In this document: piece by piece, positions 42,940 to 56,039 of the stretch | Layout: the number at the start of each line of letters is the position of its first letter | How positions within the stretch are numbered: position 1 is the first letter of the stretch | Source: Atkinsonella hypoxylon | Taxonomy: Eukaryota; Ascomycota; Sordariomycetes; Hypocreales; Clavicipitaceae | NCBI GenBank assembly: GCA_000729835.1 | Contig: JFHB01000020.1 | Coordinates: forward strand, 214,856 to 278,855 | Direction: 5' to 3' | Length of the DNA stretch: 64,000 nt | Program-made: the position numbers and the translations under genes | The notes under the pieces: model-generated | Seen by the model: only the letters and a program-made list of their open reading frames with translations | Databases searched by the model: none | Told to the model about the DNA's origin: nothing

Positions 42940-44203
42940 TTTGTCCATATGGGCATCTATACATACTTGCAATACACGTTATTCGCGTACTGAACAGGGT
43001 ACTGAAATGCTGTCATGGGAGAATTAAGATGGTGAAAAGTGAAATCCGTATTGTTTCATAACGACTGCATGACCTGCTTCTCGACAAGGGGTCCAACAAC
43101 ATTGGATTAACATCAATGACAAAGGTCATTAGTGTGGTCAGTTCGTTCAGACTGCAGCACTTTCATCTCCAGGCTGTCAACAGGAGTTTATTTTATGATT
43201 TCTTCCTTTTTCCCTTTAGTTCTTTTTCCCTTCCCTACCCCTTTTCTTCCTTCCTTTCTATTACTTTATCATGGTATTTTCTCTTTTGTATGTGTACGCG
43301 AGTATACAAGTAAAGAGTACGACATGCATTACAATAGCCAGGAACCAAAACGGCATCCCAGCTGCAGAACGCGTCTGGCGCTTATCGCATCCGGGCCCAA
43401 GTGACTTACCCACCCACATCCGTATTTCCCTAGGTACCACTCCAAGAATGAGGCCGCCCACTTACGGAATACATTCGTCGCCATTGCAGCCCCGGCTTGA
43501 CGATTCATGCAGCAGGTGCCCCTGACGCCGCACTGAAAACACCTGGAGAACCTTATCGGGAGGCTGTGAAATGACGCATGCGGCAGGGTCCTAACTAGCA
43601 GATTGCCAAACTTCAGGATTTGGCGTTAGTCAACATCCCAACCGAACCGGATGTGGTGATAACTAGTCAGTATACAGATTTTTTTTTTCTTTTTTCTACA
43701 ACTTGATTTTGCTCGCGCGGCTGCTTTGAACCTGATGGTTCTGCGAATTCTGATTTCGTGTTAATATGGAAGGAGCAATCGCCCACGGCTATCATTGCCT
43801 TCCCCCCAACCCAGGGCCCCCTTTCTTCTCTAGGCGGGCAATGGACAAAATCCAAAGTTAAAAAGGAGATTAAAAAGGCACCAAAAATAAAATGGTTTGG
43901 GTATCCAGCACACCTCGATAAATCAAGCCACCACGCGAATCCCAACGCCAGTATCCACATGCCCGTTATGCTACCTACAAACCCAGCTGTGCAAGCCTGC
44001 AACGTTTTTAGTTGCTTGAAATTGTCACGTAGAATCAGACAATGAGGAAAAGAACGAAAAAAAGAAACAATACCTAGACCATGAATTTTGTCCGGGCCGG
44101 CTCTTTTAACTTTTGTTCATACCAGGCATCCTTGAACATGCCCTCACCGTCAAGCCCAGCTTTTTCTTTTTTCGAACCGTCTCTCTACGCCGTCCCCTCC
44201 TCT
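42940..44203. other. Intergenic between convergent genes, 1.26 kb
   Basis: Pyrimidine-rich stretch at 43195-43270, an ACCTAGGT-type half palindrome at 43430-43438 and TACGGAATA near 43464. Short frames on both strands are unrecognised. No RNA gene seen. Confidence 0.4.
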
Positions 44204-45310
44204 TCATAAAGATTGCCAGACGTTTGTGAGCCAGCGAGACAAGGTCATTGGCTGAACATCACACTGCCCGTTCTTCTCCAGCGCCTCGTTTAACGAGGCC
44301 TTGCTGAAATCGTAACGTCCATTCATCGTCGCAATAAGCCGCTGGTAGTAGGCAACCTTGTCGCTGTCGCCGGCCTGAGCATAATAGGTTAGAAACGCTT
44401 GGAGTTCGGCGGGTTGCCGCGTGTGATGTTCGAACGCAACTGACCGTTTTCCCGTTAGCAGGTGGTAAGAACAAAAAAAAAAAAAACTCGCGATACGTGG
44501 GCCAAAGGACAGATTTCGCAGTCCCTGGCAACTGGCGTCTTACCGTTCCTGACGCGACTGCAGGTCCCGACAACATCTCGCACCGACATACGATCCCCCC
44601 GCATGGTGAATTCGTGCGGCCAATTTCGTGGTCCCAGGTCAATGGCAGCCACAATGAATCGCACCACGTCGTAGACCGAGGTCAGGCACACTCGAACGGT
44701 GTGCCCCTTGGCATTCTCAGGCGCGTACTCGGCTGTGTAGTTGTTGATGTGGATGAGGTAATCGCCCGCAGTTGACACACCGCTGCCATAGCCTATGTTG
44801 AGGTAGCCTAGTCCATAAGGATGAAATCGCTCCATGAAGATGCCACAAGCAAAGACAGTATACCTCATGCGTGACTCGCTTTCGTAGTGTTTCAAGAGGG
44901 CAAGGGCCGCCGCTGACCCACGGTCAAGAGGATCGTTGTGTGGTCGTTTGCTGATGCTACCTTCGAACTCGGAAGGCACAAAAACGCGAACACGAGCACT
45001 ACGGGCAGCATTGATGAGGTTCAGCTGTTCCGTCCCGGAAATTGTCGAGATGGCTAGGTCCACACCTTGAAGGGCAAAGGTAAGGCTGTCGTGGTCGCTA
45101 TAGTCGACAACGTGGAGTTGGACGTCGAGCTGGCCGAATTCGGGTCTTGCCTATGTTACATTAACATCGTGGCCCAACCGCGGTGGATGGAACGGGTAGC
45201 CTGACAGATCTTGATAGAACGACGACGTTGTAAGCGTTGGCCGCTTGTGATAGTTGCAGCGCCAGCATGTATCCGAGTCCTCCTCCACCTGCGACGGCAA
45301 TGCGCATCAT
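44204..45310 (-). CDS. NmrA-like / isoflavone-reductase-like NAD(P)-binding protein, 315 aa
   Basis: Atypical short-chain dehydrogenase fold of the NmrA/phenylcoumaran-reductase type. Exons 45310-45206, 45150-44544, 44439-44204; introns 45151-45205 (GTCAGG…ACATAG) and 44440-44543 (GTAAGA…GTCAG, containing a T15 tract and a GCTAAC branch); 316 codons with stop. The Rossmann glycine motif is at the start: MMRIAVAGGGGLGYMLALQL. Family landmarks follow: VDLAISTISGTEQLNLINAA, VFVPSEFEGS, FACGIFMERFHPYG and SVYDVVRFIVAAIDL. The lysine of true reductases (K in the VPSEFG…K region) is not clear, so it may bind cofactor without catalysis, as NmrA regulators do. C-terminus ends LTNVWQSL. Substrate unknown. 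The first donor (GTCAGG) is weak. Confidence 0.8.
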
Positions 45311-48228
45311 AGTGTGTGCAACCCGCTGGCCGCCGCGGGCCAATCTCACTTTATGGAGTCTCTCCTCTGGCCAGGTTCGTCTTGGACAACCTGTATACGG
45401 CACGTCTGATGATGAGTGGATTTTGCCCGATAACCGAGCAGATGGCGCACATGTGTGTGTATATATACCAATCCGCGGAGGGGGGTGAAGGACCTTGCCC
45501 TTTCCGCGTCACTGGCGTTACATCCGCGATGCAGCAAACCGGACTTCAAGGCAATTGCCGGCAAATGCAGGAAATGGCAAGAGGTCCCGAGTCGGATTTG
45601 AACGTCTGTGGCCTCCACCAAACAAATACAGATTGAATACAAATACAGATGCACACACACGCACACCACCACCACCACCATCACCATCACCACCTCGAAC
45701 GCCACGCGGGAGTTGGCAGTATTTGTTTGTTAAGGCTGCTACACTTTGGCTCGGCAGAGAATATCGGACAACCAAACCTATCTGACTAGGATCCTCGGAG
45801 CCTGGCTGAGCTGAGCTGTTAGTTACATATATGTACAAAAAAGGACCGAGAGAGCAATCAAAGCGTCATTGCGAGATTTGGCGGGAGAGCGTTAAGACAA
45901 CAACCTGGTTCAAGCCGTTTCAGACCAACGAGACAACGGAAATCAAAGCTACTTGGGGCGGTTGACAGACTTGGAACCTTTGCATTTAGCACTAACTATG
46001 TATGTTGCCACGCCCAAAAAAGAAAAGGAAAAAGAAAAAAAGGAAAAAGAAAACTCCCCTCTCCCCCCCAAAAGTGGCCGGCAGTTACTCCGTACTCACA
46101 ACTCTATATTGTAGGTAGGTGCTGGAACGGCCACCCTCTTTTTTTTTTCTTCAACCCGCGTGATTGCTCCAGATATTATTTCCAGGGACAAGCGGAGCAA
46201 CGCTAGTGGGGCATCACATCGATTATCGACTAAGCGGGCCGGCACGGTGAACGGCTAAAGCGAAAAAGGAAATGTGGTTTGGCATACCAGCAGGTCTCTT
46301 TCACAAACAGGACATCTGATGTCTGCTTTAGTAAACTAGTTTCCCAAAGGCGACAAATGGGAAGATTCCTGGCCGCCACCAAACATGCAACTTGCAACAA
46401 ATCCCCATACGGATCTGGGGAGTTATCAGACGGCTATATCAGGTTTCCCGGCAGTGGCTGCGTGTAGATGCAAGGGGAGCGCATGACTCTGGCAAGTCTC
46501 TTTGGGCAAATTGGCCTGAAACAAGCTCAATCAACTCCAGACGGGGACAAAGTGCCCGTGGCGTAGTTTTCAGACAGGGAAGTCTCAGCGAGATCTAGTG
46601 GGGTTAATCTGCTTACATGGGATGTGGTTAGGCTTCGAAGCGTTGTTTTCTCGTCGGCCTCACTCCTGCGTCTCTACGCCTCGCATCCCTGATGAATAGG
46701 CAAAAGAGGAGGGGGGAAGGAGAGACATGCATGGTGCTGATGGATGCCCCCCCTCGAGTTTGGGAATCCCCCAGGCGCATACGACTCGCAACCGGCTGAA
46801 TGAGGGCTGGATCTGGCCTGCCATGAACCAATTCTATCTCAGCTGAAAGGTCGAGGCATCCACATAGAAGCCTTGGTACCAAGCCTATTACGTCCAGTTG
46901 ACGTTTGGGCCTTTTCTCTTTTCTCGCGGCGCCAAAGAATCGATCCGAACGATTTGTATTTTTTGAAGGTCGAGGCATCCCGTGGTGAAGGGGAGTATGG
47001 ATAGGGGGAGGGCTGGAGAGTGATGATTGAACTAGGAGTCCCTAATCATGATAAAGCGGTCAGACTCGGGCAAGGGAACAGGTTCAAGATGAGGCTGAAA
47101 CCTACCGACTCGTCTTTTGGTAAAGTCAGACACTGCGCTCTTCGGCGCCGACCAGTCTAGCTCACCGAAGCTTTGAAAAAATAGAGGAGGAATGTTCCGT
47201 CTTACGATTTCATCGTCAAGCTACTTACAGGGTGTGCGGAATGATAGCGGTGGCGCAGTGTGACGACTTGTCCGGCTCAAAAGGCCAGAGACCTCGACTC
47301 GCGTCCTAGGTCCTAGCCTAGCCGCCCGTGGCTTTTGCCCTCACCTTTTGGCGTGTGTGATTGAAAAGTGGTATCAGGTGCGGGGTATTGCCCCATGTTG
47401 ACTGCCAGCATCTGTCTGTCCACCCTGGATGGGAATCTGCGAATCTGTCTCGAAGCCGCGTGGCTTGGCCACATGTTTGGCAGGTTCCCGAACCTCCAGA
47501 ATCATGAACAAGCCACCAAGGAACCTTGGACCAACACGTCCATGTAAGATTGTGGTTTGCCCAAGCTGTCGGGAAGGCTGTCAAGCTGTCTGTCTAGCCG
47601 ACGCTAGGTGCATCGTCCGACGCATGCCGCTCATGCTGCCGAAACCGAGCGACGAGATGATTGACGAACAGGGCCTGCCGAAGCAGGCAGCATGTTTGGG
47701 GGCTGGAATATTCATATGGCCTCTCTCTGCCAATTAACGGACGTTGCGTCCGGCACGTAGTGCCTCGTAGGGCTGACCACTGACTGAAAAAGGCAAAGTA
47801 AGCACATCTGCGTCGCCACCAGCCTGCTTGGAGACGCTATAATCACCACCGTCAGGACTTTAGGTCAGAGAGCCGCGGCGCTGCATTGTGTCGCCATCGT
47901 GGACGTGGGAGGTAAGGGGGTTGTGGAGCCAGATCGAGGCTGGCCGGCGGATCCAGATCGATGAATCCCCCCCATGTCGGCTGGAATAGGAAGACCGAAA
48001 AAAATATGTTGGGAAGGGAAAAAAAAAAAAAAAAAGAACTTCGTATATGACAGACATTGATCGCCTTGTAGTTACCTGCTCCTTTCTTCTTACAAAAATC
48101 CTGCACCACCATCTTGTAATGGGCCGTGCTGTACGGAATACCGCCCCGTTGGCATGAAGATTTATGCATGCCATGAATTGGCTCCTGCGTAACCCATTCA
48201 GCCAGCTGTTCTGTTCCCCAGCCTCATC
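45311..48228. other. 2.9-kb gap without supportable genes
   Basis: Includes a CA/CCA simple repeat (45650-45690), purine/A tracts (46015-46050), TACTCCGTACTC (46087) next to GTAGGTAGGT (46115), and an A17 tract (48017-48033). A stretch at 45580-45630 resembles a tRNA T arm but no full cloverleaf forms. Several frames of 60-120 codons are unrecognised. Confidence 0.4.
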
Positions 48229-51200
48229 TTATGCCTGCAAAGCCGCATCCTCCCTCGCCGCACCGCTTCCCTTCTTCCAAGCCTCCATGTGATCCCTCTT
48301 ATCACTCACGACACTCTTCATGCCCGGCACACCCCAGCCGCCGCCGCCAGGCGTGCACACAATGATCCTATCACCTGACTTCATGGCGGCGCTATTCTTG
48401 GCACCCAAGTTGATATATCGCTCCTCCCACTCTGTGTCGTCGTCTTTCGCACCATGGTCGTCGCGGAACTGACGCAGCGACTTCTCCCAGTCTTGCTTCT
48501 CGACGTGACGGACCCACAGGTTTAGGCCGCACTCGCCGTCTCCCCCGCCCTTGAGCCCATACGGACGGTAGACGCGCCTCTCGCTCAGGATGGATACTTG
48601 GAGGGGGATACGGAACTCAATGTCGCGCACGACGCCGTCTCCGCCTCTGTGCTGGCCATCCCCGCCGGAGCCCTCGCGTACTGAGAACTCCCGCAGCAAG
48701 ACGGGATACCTGCGCTCGAAGATCTCAGAGTCAGTGATGCGAGTGTTGGTCATGTGCACGTGTACGCCCGAGGTACCGACCCAGTCGGGCCCGGCACCGC
48801 TACCTCCCGCGATGGTCTCGTAGTACCCGAAGCCCCTGATTGCCTTGGACCCGGAGACGTTGCCCCCAAAGCCAAAAGTGAGGTTGTTGCAGCATCCCTG
48901 GCTGGCGGCGCAGGCCTCGAAGGCCTTGAAGATGACGTCGGTGACGCGCTGGCTTGTGAGGACGTTGCCGCCTACGACGGCCGCACCGGGAGCGGGCGAG
49001 AGAATGGACTTGGGCGGGATCTTGACGTCGATGGGGCGCAGACAGCCTTGATTCAGGGGGATGTCGTCGGAGATGAGGCATCGGAGGCAGTAGATGATGG
49101 CGCTGTATGTGATGGCCCGGGGCGCATTGACATTGCCGTAGACCTGCGGGCCCGTGCCGTCAAAGTCGAATTCCGCGCTGCCTTGGTCCGGGTCGATTGT
49201 GATCTTCAGCTGAATGGGCGTCCCCTCGTCCATGTAGTCTGTTGCTCGGAGGGGCTTGCCGCCGAATCGGGCGTGGACGTCCTTGAGGAGGGTCCGCACG
49301 CAGAGCTCCGCATTCTTCTGGATGTTGACCATGTAGAATTGCACGGTCGGCTCGCCGTACTCCCTAATGAGGCCCTCGATGAGAGAGATGCCCTTCTGAT
49401 TGGCGGATACTTGGGCGCGAAGGTCGTTGATGTTGTCGGCGAGGGTGCGTGTGCCACTGCACCCTTCATACCGAGCCGGCTCATCGTAGAAAAGCTCGAC
49501 GACGCGCTTCTCGTTGAACTTGCCCCCGCTGACGAGCTTCTCACTGACAATGGCCGCGCCCTCCTGGTAGAGCTCCCGCGAGTGAGGGGGCATGCTGCCT
49601 GCCGTGATGCCGCCTATGTCGGCGTGGTGAGCGCGCGAGGCCGCGTAGAAGAGAATTTTTTCGCCTGCTTCGTCAAAGGCTGGCATCACGAGAGTCACAT
49701 CGGGCAGGTGGGTGCCTCCGTAAGAAGGGTGGTTCGAGATGATAACGTCGCCCTTTCGGAGCCTACCTTTCCATATCTCGGCTTGACGGCGTACGCAGGT
49801 CGACATAGAGCCTAGGTGGACTGGCAGATGGGGTGCGTTGGCTACCAGACCCCCTGTAGCATCGAAGATGGCACACGAGAAATCAAGCCGTTCTTTGACA
49901 TTGGTGCTTACGCTCGTCTTTTGGAGCGCGCGGCCCATTTGTTCGGCGATGGCCATGAAGCGGTGGCCGAAGATGCTGAGCATGATGGGGTCAACTTCGC
50001 GACTTGTATCCTCTAGATGGTACCTTTTTAGAATAACGTAACCAAAAGTTAGCATGGAGGGTATTTGTTGGTTCTGGCGAATGGAGAAAGGATTGTCTAC
50101 AGATCTTACTCTTCTTCCTTGCCGTTGTCCTTCTTGTTGTCCAAGATGACGTGAGTCTCCGTCGTGAGAGCATTTGTCTTGGGCGGCACCACGATGGTTT
50201 GCGTCCCATCCGCCAGCATAGCGGGACCCTTGATCACAGTGCCGACGTTGAGGTCCTCCAGCTTGTACACTGGAGTCTGCAAGCGTCCACCCTCAAAGTA
50301 CACCTCCTTGATGCTATATTTTTTATTCTCCGCCACATCCTTCCGTTGAATCGTCCTCAGTTGCTGGTCCACAGTCTTTTCCTTGTGGCGGAAACTCTTG
50401 CCGATACCTCGAACACGCACGTCATCGACTATGATATCCCTGTGGTCGAGGGTGAATCCGAATTCGTATTGATGCTGCTTCACAAAGGCCTGCCCAAACT
50501 GCCATTCTTTGCCGCCGAATTGCTCCTTGGCCTCTTCCTCTGTTGGCTTGACGATCATAAGAGCAGACTCTGTGCCCCTGTACCGCATATTGAGGTATTC
50601 CTCGAAGACGATCTCATTGTCTTGAAAGCCCTGGTCTTGAAGAGCAGCCCGGGATTTCTCCTTCAGTTTCTCCATCTTGGACTTGAGATCGGCGATAACA
50701 CTGTCGTCATCCTGCCACACAGCCGATTCGGGCTCTTGTCGCTCGTCCACAACGTCTGCCAAGGCCATGCCGTAGGCTGAAAGGACGGAGGAATACCTGT
50801 GAACAAGAATCTGGGTGATGCCGAGGGAGTCTGCTATGGCAACAGCGTGTTGGCCACCGGCGCCGCCAAATGTCGCAAGGCGGTGCTTGGACGAATCGTG
50901 GCCCTTTGCCTCGGTAATGGACCGAATTGGTCTTGTCATTGTCTCATTTGCGACAGTCAAGAAACCATAGGCTACCTCGTCGATGCTAAGATTCTTGCCC
51001 GTTTCGCGGTTCACCTGATCGGCTAGTTCTTGGAGGACCTTCCTGCTGGCGTCTGGGTCTAGCCCTTCATCTTCGTTCTCGCCAAATATCTTCGGGAAGA
51101 ACTCCGGGAGTAGGCGGCCTAGGTGCAGGTTCGCGTCCGTGACAGTCGCAGGACCGCCTTTGCGATAGCACGCGGGACCGGGATGCGCACCAGCTGATTC

Positions 51201-52474
51201 GGGTCCAACAACGAAGAGCCCGTTTCGGAAGAAAAGTCTGGAACCACCCCCTGCGGCGACGGTGTTGATGTCTAGTTGCGGTGACTGGATGGTTACGCCA
51301 GCGGTGGTCGTTTCAAATACATGCTCGTATCTGCCTTCTCCGTATCGTGAGACGTCTGTGCTTGTACCGCCCTATAATATTTCATCAGCTGAAGAAGAAA
51401 AGACATTGGAAAAGATGGATGTTATGACAAAAGGGAGCTCACCATGTCAAATCCAATAACGGGGATTTTGGTCTTCTCGTCATATGAAGTGATAGCATAG
51501 CCCACAACACCACCAGCCGGTCCGGACAAAATGGCTTTCAGCCCTGTAAACTTGTCAACATCCACCAATCCACCATCACTCTGCATAAACTCGCAGCGAG
51601 CTCCCTTCGGCCCTTTCTCGTCCTTGACACTCTGCGTGCCGAGCCCGCCTTCGAACCCCTCTTGAAAGCCATCTATATACCGCCGTATAGCAGGCGTCAA
51701 GTAGGCATCTGCACAAACCGACGTAGCCCTTGGCACCAGTTTAACCATGGGCATAAGCTCATGGCTCAGCGAAATGTGCTTGAAGCCAATTTCCTTGGCC
51801 ACCCTCCCGACCTGTGCTTCGTGATCCGGAAACGTGTATCCGTGCATCAGACATACCGCGATGCTCCGGATTCCCATATCAAATATCTCCTGTAATCTGT
51901 GTCTAATATCCTCGTCCTCTGCTCTTTTCAGAATCCGAACCGTCTCGCCAGATGTTCCCCGTACGAGGACCTTGCCTGTTGCCTCCTCCGTGCCAACCCA
52001 TGCATCAGCCTGTGTGAAAGTCCGTTCCGGGTCTTCAGTGTAATCTTCCAGCGTCACACGCTCATCAATTTCGACGACCTTGTCGTACAAAACATCAGGC
52101 TTCTTGATGGCGAGGTCGAAGATCTTGGGTCGCGACTGATTCCCTATTACCAGGCAGTCTTTGAAGCCCTTGGTGACGACCATGGCAATTCTCTCTCCTT
52201 TTCGCTCCAGCAGTGCGTTTGTGGCGACTGTGGTGCCCATGCGGATGGACTCAATGTTGGATGTGTCGAGGGGCTCCCCGCGGGGGATTTCCCGCTTGAG
52301 GAAATGGCTCATGATGCGGCGGATGCCTTCTAGCGGAGCATCTTTGTAGTTTGCGGGATCCTCAGAAAGGAGCTTGATGATGATTTCTTGGTCGTTGTGC
52401 TGGCCTACGCAGTCTGTGAAGGTGCCGCCACGGTCGATGGCGATACGAACGCCTCGACTTAGCGAATCGGGCAT
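48229..52474 (-). CDS. OXP1: 5-oxoprolinase (ATP-hydrolysing), 1362 aa
   Basis: Opens 5-oxo-L-proline to L-glutamate with ATP hydrolysis in the glutathione (gamma-glutamyl) cycle; cytosolic. Exons 52474-51443, 51371-50110, 50023-48229; introns 51372-51442 (GTGAGC…TATAG) and 50024-50109 (GTAAGA…AAAAAG); 1363 codons with stop. The N-terminal HyuA-like half shows RIAIDRGGTFTDCVG, MGTTVATNALLERKG, ILSGPAGGVVGYA and, across the splice, GFDMGGTSTDVSRY, then DINTVAAGGGSRL and FGGAGGQHAVAIADSLG. The C-terminal HyuB-like half shows HLGSMSTCVRRQAE, GDVIISNHPSYGGTHLPD and ends with VCTPGGGGWGVP. Both halves are fused as in yeast Oxp1 (about 1290 aa). The whole protein is intact. It shares the glutathione theme with the formaldehyde dehydrogenase at 26.9 kb but is not clustered with it. 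Confidence 0.93.
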
Positions 52475-55400
52475 GGCTGATTTGATGGCTCGATTTGCGA
52501 ATTGAGGTCGGACCGAGATTTAGGAAAGGGTGCTGTTATTGTAATTGGGGAGGTGTGCTGGGGACGAGAAGACGGGATAGCATGGGTAGATAGTACATGT
52601 AGTCTGTGACTCTGTGTGATCTCATCTTCTTTATCACCACTATTACAAACAGAAACCGCAGGCGGGCAGGATGTGGCGTGGTGGGGTACCAACTATATGC
52701 TCTGGTCTGATCGACGTGGGGGGTTCCTTCCGCCTCCGCGGGGCAGCATCGCACCACCCTGATTCGACGAGGTGACGTGAGATGAGATGAATGAGATGAA
52801 TGAGATGAGACGGTGGCCAACGTTGCAATTTGAAAGGCGCACTCCCGCTGTGATCTTGACGGTATGTCATCCGTTGCCGTTATTGATGAGGACTAACTTT
52901 CCACGAACTACGCGGTTGCAACCGTTCCAAACGAACCTGTCACGGCCCAACTAATCGACTCAGCGCTTACACACAACTATCTAAAGGTTGATCAACGTTC
53001 GTCTTGTCCACCATACGCCTACACTTCGTTCTACAAGACGAATAGGCAACGAAGCATCTGGCCCTTAATGGCATCATATGCTATCGAACTAAAATCTTGA
53101 AATCTCGCTACGACCACCCTTGGTACACTCAGACCAATGGCAACGAGGCTACAGAAAGAGACACGACACTTTTCAAGGCCAGCATAGCGATATGAGGATA
53201 CATTCCCCGTCCCTGTGAGCAAAAGCGAACCAATACCGTACAGCCTTGGATGGCAACAGACGCGAGTCCATGGCGTATGCACGTTCGGCTGTGTCCACAC
53301 CATGACCGCTCTGATGTGGTACCATGCTTTCTGCATGTCAAATATGGAGCAATTGCCTCCGGGAGCAGCTCTGCAACGATGAATGCTGCAGAAAATATCC
53401 TTGCTTAGATATTCATTGAGGATTAGCTGCGGATTTCGGCCCCAAAGCGTTCTGGTATAAGCAAAGAGCAGATTTCGCCGCTGATTTATACAAGCCTCGT
53501 TCTCGCCGCTTCTCCTCTCTAGTCTTGTCCTCTCCTTTGATCCCCCCATTTTGGACTGCCACTTCTGGTGCTCAAATTTATCTGGATATCACATACATAC
53601 AAAAAGATGTAGATATACCGGGGAACTGAGAGAAATATAAATAGCACAGTGTGTTGACTATTCTTCCAATGAGTGCATGCTGATAATGCTTCACGCTGAA
53701 AGGAGATGCCAGACAAGCAAAGCAGCATATCAAAGAGCACAAGATTCACTCCCCCCGGATCTACCAGCGAACGCAGCCTCGTCTCCCGTGCTGCCTTCCC
53801 GATTGGCAGGGAGTACTTTAATTCATGGTATGAATTAGCGAGGCCTGCAGAAAAGCCACATCCTGCGAAGAAGGAGATAAACCATCTTGGTTGCACATCG
53901 CTCAGCAACGCGTTAGGAGAGCGCTAGCAGTTGATCCTTGCTTCAGGAGGTTGTTCGACGATTTATGTCCAAATCTTCTGCTGAAACTGACATCTTTATA
54001 AAACCTAGAATGGGAAATTCCAAGCCTGCGTAAGTGTACGCGGTACTTTTTGGATCTAGCCTTCTATGATCAGGCCGAAAGACTGGTGCAAGTGTTGGTG
54101 CGCTTTAAAATGATAGAACTAGTCGAAACTTCTGGGAACTGCCGGGAAGAGTGTCATAGAACATACACAGCGAAGCGAATGATGAACAATGTGATCTCTT
54201 ACATGAATCTCTCTGCCAACTACAGAAAATGTAAGCAAAAAGAAGCGAGATAATAATAATCTCAGAAAAAGAAACTTTCAACGGCACTGCATCTGAAGAG
54301 ATGGGCAGTGGAGAGGTTCAGGCCATTACAGTCTCTGTTTAGCAACCAAGAAACAACTTCATTCCAGAAGATTCCAATTGGTCAGTTTAGAACTGACAAT
54401 TTCACGCGATATTTCCGGCAACCCCGGACCGAGTTAGTCTTGAAAAGTTATGTCTACGACGTAGTATCCGCCGCTGAAAATGGCTATCTCGGTCACGGAT
54501 AGATACTACTCTGTAGGTTCACTTTTGCCCGTGGTAAGAAAGTTGTCGGTCGCAGATGTGAAAGGCCCCAACTGATCCTGACTCAGGCCATGTACCTCGC
54601 ATCGACATGTATGCGTCTTTACGACATGGCTTTGAACCGCGGCCCATACAGGGCGTTCAAACGTTGACAACACAAGTCGGACATCATCGCATGCAATGCA
54701 GTACCGATGCCCTTGGTCACGAGAATTCAAAGCGCCGAATAGCATTCCTCTTGCACAGTCGTCGTGCCAAGACAGGCCATCCGTGTTCACCCATCTTCCC
54801 CTGTGCCCAGCTGCAACAGTAGATATCCTGGCTGAGCCCCGCGAGATTTGATATCATTCTCACTTCACAACTCGATGAAATTATTGTCAAGCCAACTGAT
54901 CAATCGCCAATGCCCCCAGTGGCAGAAGTATGACGCGCCACGGCCGACAGCCCCAATCACAGCTTCATCTACAGGCGTGTTGCGTCAAACTCTGTTGTCA
55001 ACGAATTGAGAGGCAGCACATCTAAACAAGACTGGTACTCGACTGTCGGGAGGCGCCGTGCAATTCGTGGGATTCTGCGCCGCCACCAACCATCGGACCC
55101 TAGGATGCGCCATTTGATACCGAAAGCGGAACTGTCAATTGCAGGCAAGCTTATTGGCAACCTTAGCCGAAAGAGGCCTAAGCACTGTCGAATGGCTTGT
55201 GGCGTCAAAGTCTAGACGTCCGCGGGGTTCATGCACTGGCATGCTCATCTCCTCTCGTGTTGGTGTTCCAGTGTAAATGAGGCGCAAAAATGTCGCAAAG
55301 AAGCCCGCTATTATGCCGCATATCTCCATTTTTCTTGACTCTCCAGAACCCGCGGCCATTATTCTCAGCTTTCGAAAGCTCCTAGTAAGACTTTCAGTTC

Positions 55401-56039
55401 GCCATAGTTTGCCCCAGTGAGTGGGAGTCCCTGGGTGTCGTGGAGTAGCACCGCTAGTAGACCGGGATCGTCTGGCCCTGGTCAGCCAAATCTTCCAGAC
55501 CTGCCCAAAACAACCAATTCCAAGACCGCGGTCATGCCGATTCGCGGATGATGCGTCCCCACGCGACGCGAATATGCAGCGTAAGAGTAATATGAGGCGC
55601 CGCATGGGATCTCGCGGGCCAGACGACGAGATATAAGAAGATGGATACGGACCGATGTGATGGTGTTTTAGTGCCGCTGCAACTCTGCTTTAGCTTAAAT
55701 CTTCGCTTCAGGATTTCACCGAGTGTAGCATCTGTTCGGAGTTCTATTGGTGTTGATGCGCTTTGCAAGCAGCAATACGGACGGGGATTTTCTTCAGCCG
55801 CACCCACCCTCATCTATCAGCTGCAGGCAAGTGATTTTCCTTGCCTCATTGGGCTGAAGTATATCTGCAGGCCGCTGCTTTCCAGCACTCCTTTTCATAT
55901 CTAGAAGGAACGACCAACCTCCTTCCCTCACGCAACATCTGCGACATCTGCTCCTTTCGGTCGCCCTTTGTCAATCACGTGCCCTCACTCGAACGAGCTC
56001 ACGGATTAACCATCGTCATCGGATCATCAGCTTGGAGAA
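52475..56039. other. 3.6-kb gap without supportable genes
   Basis: A GATGAGATGAAT-type repeat lies at 52776-52810 near the 5-oxoprolinase promoter. Minus-strand frames at 53031-53549 (172 codons) and 55135-55605 (156 codons) have no recognised motif and no splice-supported extension, so I leave them out. No tRNA, rRNA or TIR pair found by eye. Confidence 0.4.

Noticed and set aside
45580..45630. Sequence resembling a tRNA T arm (GTTCAAATCCGAC on the minus strand)
   Set aside because: No matching acceptor, D or anticodon stems could be found around it.
48754..49815. 353-codon plus-strand open frame inside 5-oxoprolinase
   Set aside because: Antisense shadow of the conserved HyuB-like half; no recognisable motif.
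53031..53549. 172-codon minus-strand open frame
   Set aside because: No motif, uneven composition and no supporting splice structure; lies in a long gap with several equally long random frames.
55135..55605. 156-codon minus-strand open frame
   Set aside because: Arg-rich with no domain; likely chance.
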